From Paludibacteraceae bacterium (lineage in GTDB: Bacteria > Bacteroidota > Bacteroidia > Bacteroidales > Paludibacteraceae): a DNA stretch of 64,000 bases. The DNA is taken from contig JAKSLB010000004.1 of the NCBI GenBank assembly GCA_024401435.1, forward strand, positions 62,001-126,000, in the 5' to 3' direction. A program made the position numbers and the translations under genes. Positions 61,417 through 64,000 of this stretch are shown here, piece by piece; positions within the stretch are counted from its first letter, which is position 1; each line of letters starts with the position of its first letter. Below the pieces are notes generated by a model, which worked only from the letters and a program-made list of their open reading frames with translations, had not been told where the DNA came from and made no database searches.

Positions 61417-62166
61417 ATGATTATAGGTGGTGCATATTGTGATAATTGTGAAAACTTATTAGCTGCATGTGATAACACATTTCTTCCTATGGATCACATT
61501 CACAACATCATTCGTCGTAGAAACTTTCCATTTTGTCAGGATCTGTATTCTCTCATGGGAATGACACGACTTGACGGAATGCAGAACTTTGCAGACATTG
61601 TACTTGAAGCTAAAAATGAGTTTGAAGAATACAATGGTCTTGTCATTAAAATGACTTTTGATATGGATGCTGGGGAACCTTATATGTTTAAGGGGAACTT
61701 CTTTGATTGGATTGATAAGAAGATTCCTGCTTCAGATGTTGAGTTCTTCCCCACATCCATCATCCATATGACTAATGTTGTAAGAAATCTTCCACAAGTC
61801 CGTGCGTCTTCACAATGGACTTATGACAAAGTCACTGGTAGATTCTCATCATTATGGTCAACATATTGTTTACATTATTTCACACAGTATCCATACAGAC
61901 ATGAAATTTCTGAAGCTACAACTTCACAACTTCCTGTATGGACTTCAACATCTGGTGTCTATCTCATTTCTGATCCTGATTATTTTATCGATCAAGTCAG
62001 TTATGCAGTATTAATGAGAATTCAGATGTATTCAAAGATGGTTCCTCTAGAGGGTTTCAGTGGACAGCTGCAACTTGATGATATTGTCAATAGACTCAAA
62101 GAACGCGTTGAAGAAAATCGTTCAAAGACAAGCAGTATCTACACCAAATGGAGAACCAAAGCTTAA
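61417..62166 (+). CDS. Hypothetical neck/tail-region protein, 249 aa
   Basis: An aromatic-rich soluble protein that may contain QNFA by chance (MQNFADIV). Cys are clustered at the N-terminus (YCDNCENLLAAC). The size and site resemble T4 gp14-like neck proteins, but no motif confirms it. AGGAG lies upstream. Confidence 0.5.
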   Translation: MIIGGAYCDNCENLLAACDNTFLPMDHIHNIIRRRNFPFCQDLYSLMGMTRLDGMQNFADIVLEAKNEFEEYNGLVIKMTFDMDAGEPYMFKGNFFDWIDKKIPASDVEFFPTSIIHMTNVVRNLPQVRASSQWTYDKVTGRFSSLWSTYCLHYFTQYPYRHEISEATTSQLPVWTSTSGVYLISDPDYFIDQVSYAVLMRIQMYSKMVPLEGFSGQLQLDDIVNRLKERVEENRSKTSSIYTKWRTKA

Positions 62167-62189
62167 TCTTGGAAAGGAGGCACTATACA

Positions 62190-63368
62190 ATGCAACAACG
62201 TACATATTATTTAGCATTATCCAATGTAGTGCTGAAATCCAACTATACTGCAATTAAATTTATAGAAGACCAGTCAGCAGAGATGGTTACTATCGAGGAT
62301 GATCTCGATAAAAGTTTAACTAAAGTAACCGTTCCTGACATTACAAATGTCCGTTGCTCTGATGTTGCACCTCTTATTATTAAAAAGACTTTCACTGAAG
62401 ATGAGGATAAATTAGACATAGAGGAAGGTGTTTATCACTTATACCGGGATGTCTCTTTAAATGGATTTCACATGGTAGTTTCAGACGAAACTATTGATGT
62501 TGCAATCAATCAATATGTTGTAAAGAACCCGCCCATTTATCCGTCAATCAGAAAAGAAAAAGATAACGTGCTTATCAAGTTTAATAGCAAATTACATAAC
62601 CGTGATTATGTAGAAATGATCAATGAATCAGGGTTATTCTACATCATTCATGTAGAAAAAGATGCATATTTAGCATCTATCTACGGTGTAGTGTTAAATC
62701 GTACGAATAAGACTACACTGAAAAGTCATGACATTATTGATTTATCAGGTGATCACCTTCTTATTGAAGAAGCAGACTATGTTGCAGCTTTGATAAAGAA
62801 ACTTGAATATCTGTATCCACAAGTACAATTCTACAATGTAGATTCTGATACAGATGATTCATCGTACAGCGAGTTCTTTAAATACAGAGCTCAGATGGGT
62901 GATTTTACAAGTGATCTTATCACGACACCTGTTTTTAACGATCCGATTTACGGTAGTGTTATGACAACAACTTTACAAATTGAATTTGAATATCATACTG
63001 CAGATCTGGTAAAATTTTCTAAAAGAAGATTTGATTATCAGATCAATAGGTTCTTATCGGGTGTTACAACTTGTGATCTGAAATTTCCAAATACGGATCG
63101 TAAGATGTCATTCACAGTTCATTGGGATCGGGCGGCTACTGCCCCAGGTAGTGATGATCTAACAACCGGTACCACAATGAATGAAGCCAATAAAACACAG
63201 TACAAATTCAGTTCAACTATTAAACTTGTAGTAACAATTTATCGTTTAGCAATGGACTATCCTGTCATTAAGAAAATAATATTGGGTACTCCAATTTTTA
63301 TGGATAAAGATTTAGTTTACGATGGCACAGGCAGTCAGTTTGTACAAGTTGACAAAGGTGCTTATTAA
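62190..63368 (+). CDS. Hypothetical tail-region protein, 392 aa
   Basis: A beta-rich protein without NF[SA], located directly before the sheath gene. The C-terminal part with TVHWDRAATAPG and VTIYRLAMDYPVIKK suggests a virion structural role such as tail terminator or connector. The ATG at 62190 follows AAGGAGG; an upstream in-frame start inside the preceding gene is unlikely. Confidence 0.5.
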   Translation: MQQRTYYLALSNVVLKSNYTAIKFIEDQSAEMVTIEDDLDKSLTKVTVPDITNVRCSDVAPLIIKKTFTEDEDKLDIEEGVYHLYRDVSLNGFHMVVSDETIDVAINQYVVKNPPIYPSIRKEKDNVLIKFNSKLHNRDYVEMINESGLFYIIHVEKDAYLASIYGVVLNRTNKTTLKSHDIIDLSGDHLLIEEADYVAALIKKLEYLYPQVQFYNVDSDTDDSSYSEFFKYRAQMGDFTSDLITTPVFNDPIYGSVMTTTLQIEFEYHTADLVKFSKRRFDYQINRFLSGVTTCDLKFPNTDRKMSFTVHWDRAATAPGSDDLTTGTTMNEANKTQYKFSSTIKLVVTIYRLAMDYPVIKKIILGTPIFMDKDLVYDGTGSQFVQVDKGAY

Positions 63369-63384
63369 TTAGGAGAAAATAAAT

Positions 63385-64000
63385 ATGATCGAGCCTAATG
63401 TTAAATCAACAGTCTATGATATGAGTGGTGGTCTTTTACCTGCTCCAGCTGATGATGGTTTTAACATCGTTATGCCTGTGTTCACACCAACCGGTCCTGT
63501 TGAAAAAACCAAAGTTTTTAGTCAGAAAGATTTTATCGATCGTTTTATGACTAACACAAAAATGTTACCCACAGATAACATGTCTGCACAATTTGCTTAT
63601 ATGGTTCTTAATCAGAATCCCGTATATGTTATTCGTGCATGTCCTACAGAACTCCGTGAAGGTATGTCCTGTGAAGGTACAACATATCTGTTTGACAGTG
63701 AGTACAATCTTCTTGACTCTTACAAGAAATTCAATTTTGATATTGCTCCTAACACTGCTACATTTGCTATCACACCTGCAATCGGAAGTCCTATGACATC
63801 TGAGGAAGGTGAATCCTTGGAACACTTCATTGAAACCCTTGAAGAGAAATACAACGGACAGGGTATTTTAAGTTCAAACAATGAACTTGTTGTTTCTACC
63901 ACAAAACTGTCCCCATCATCTAATATCGGTAAATTTGAAGAAAGCATCAAAACTGGTGCTTTCCAAATGTTACAGGTATCAGCTGGTGAATTGCAACCAT
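63385..64000 (+). CDS. Probable tail sheath protein, 5' part
   Basis: Only the first 205 residues are in the window; the gene runs off the end. The series FSQKDFIDRFMTNTK then SAQFAYMVLNQNPVYVIRAC fits the N-terminal domain of contractile tail sheaths (sheath monomers often have A-x-x-F/Y-x-x-N-P-V-Y-V-V-R). AGGAG precedes the ATG. If correct, the phage is a myovirus. The assignment rests on this segment and position. Confidence 0.6.
   Translation, partial: MIEPNVKSTVYDMSGGLLPAPADDGFNIVMPVFTPTGPVEKTKVFSQKDFIDRFMTNTKMLPTDNMSAQFAYMVLNQNPVYVIRACPTELREGMSCEGTTYLFDSEYNLLDSYKKFNFDIAPNTATFAITPAIGSPMTSEEGESLEHFIETLEEKYNGQGILSSNNELVVSTTKLSPSSNIGKFEESIKTGAFQMLQVSAGELQP

Overview
The window looks like about 64 kb of a large tailed-phage genome, probably a jumbo or near-jumbo myovirus. 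Genes are packed tightly and often overlap by 1-4 bases, the sequence is AT-rich, and GGAG-type ribosome binding sites are clear. TAA, TGA and TAG are all used as stops, so the standard bacterial code fits. A large terminase subunit, portal, prohead protease, major capsid protein and the start of a probable tail sheath are present. No tRNA, rRNA, CRISPR array or host housekeeping gene was seen. The host cannot be named from the sequence.

Layout. 1-579 is non-coding, with six TGTTACA iterons spaced mostly at multiples of 11 bp. 580-17955 is a leftward cluster of about 40 mostly small genes. It holds a helicase-like ATPase, dTMP kinase, dCMP deaminase, a ThyX-like protein (together a dTMP-supply set), a GNAT acetyltransferase, an HExxH protein, a lipoprotein, a lysine-rich protein and a family of small Cys4 proteins. 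An IscB gene with a probable omegaRNA region upstream (14143-15672) is inserted among them. 17956-18129 is the divergent control region. 18130-49495 and 55190-64000 are rightward virion genes. Three tandem leftward homing-endonuclease-like genes (49591-55038) sit between the major capsid gene and the next virion gene.

How the genes work together. The leftward cluster looks like nucleotide metabolism, DNA handling and host takeover. The rightward cluster builds, fills and matures the head and then starts the tail. About twenty head-side proteins carry a short motif, Asn-Phe-Ser/Ala, often 10-25 residues from the N-terminus or between modules. The protease carries it three times just after its catalytic domain. 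I infer that this is the maturation cleavage site and that many of these proteins are packaged inside the head. Among the probable cargo are two paralogous ADP-ribosyltransferase-like proteins and a C39/papain-like cysteine protease, which could be injected effectors.

Regulation. A shared motif (core AAATCCTGT followed by an AT-rich -10-like stretch) precedes the first rightward gene and the genes at 42844 and 55190. A variant faces left at 17977-18008, and weaker matches lie near 35614 and 47739. The homing genes instead have ordinary sigma70-like boxes. Strong terminators lie after the major capsid gene (49545-49580) and inside the leftward cluster (2932-2986). All assignments come from reading the sequence and recalled family motifs; no database search was run.
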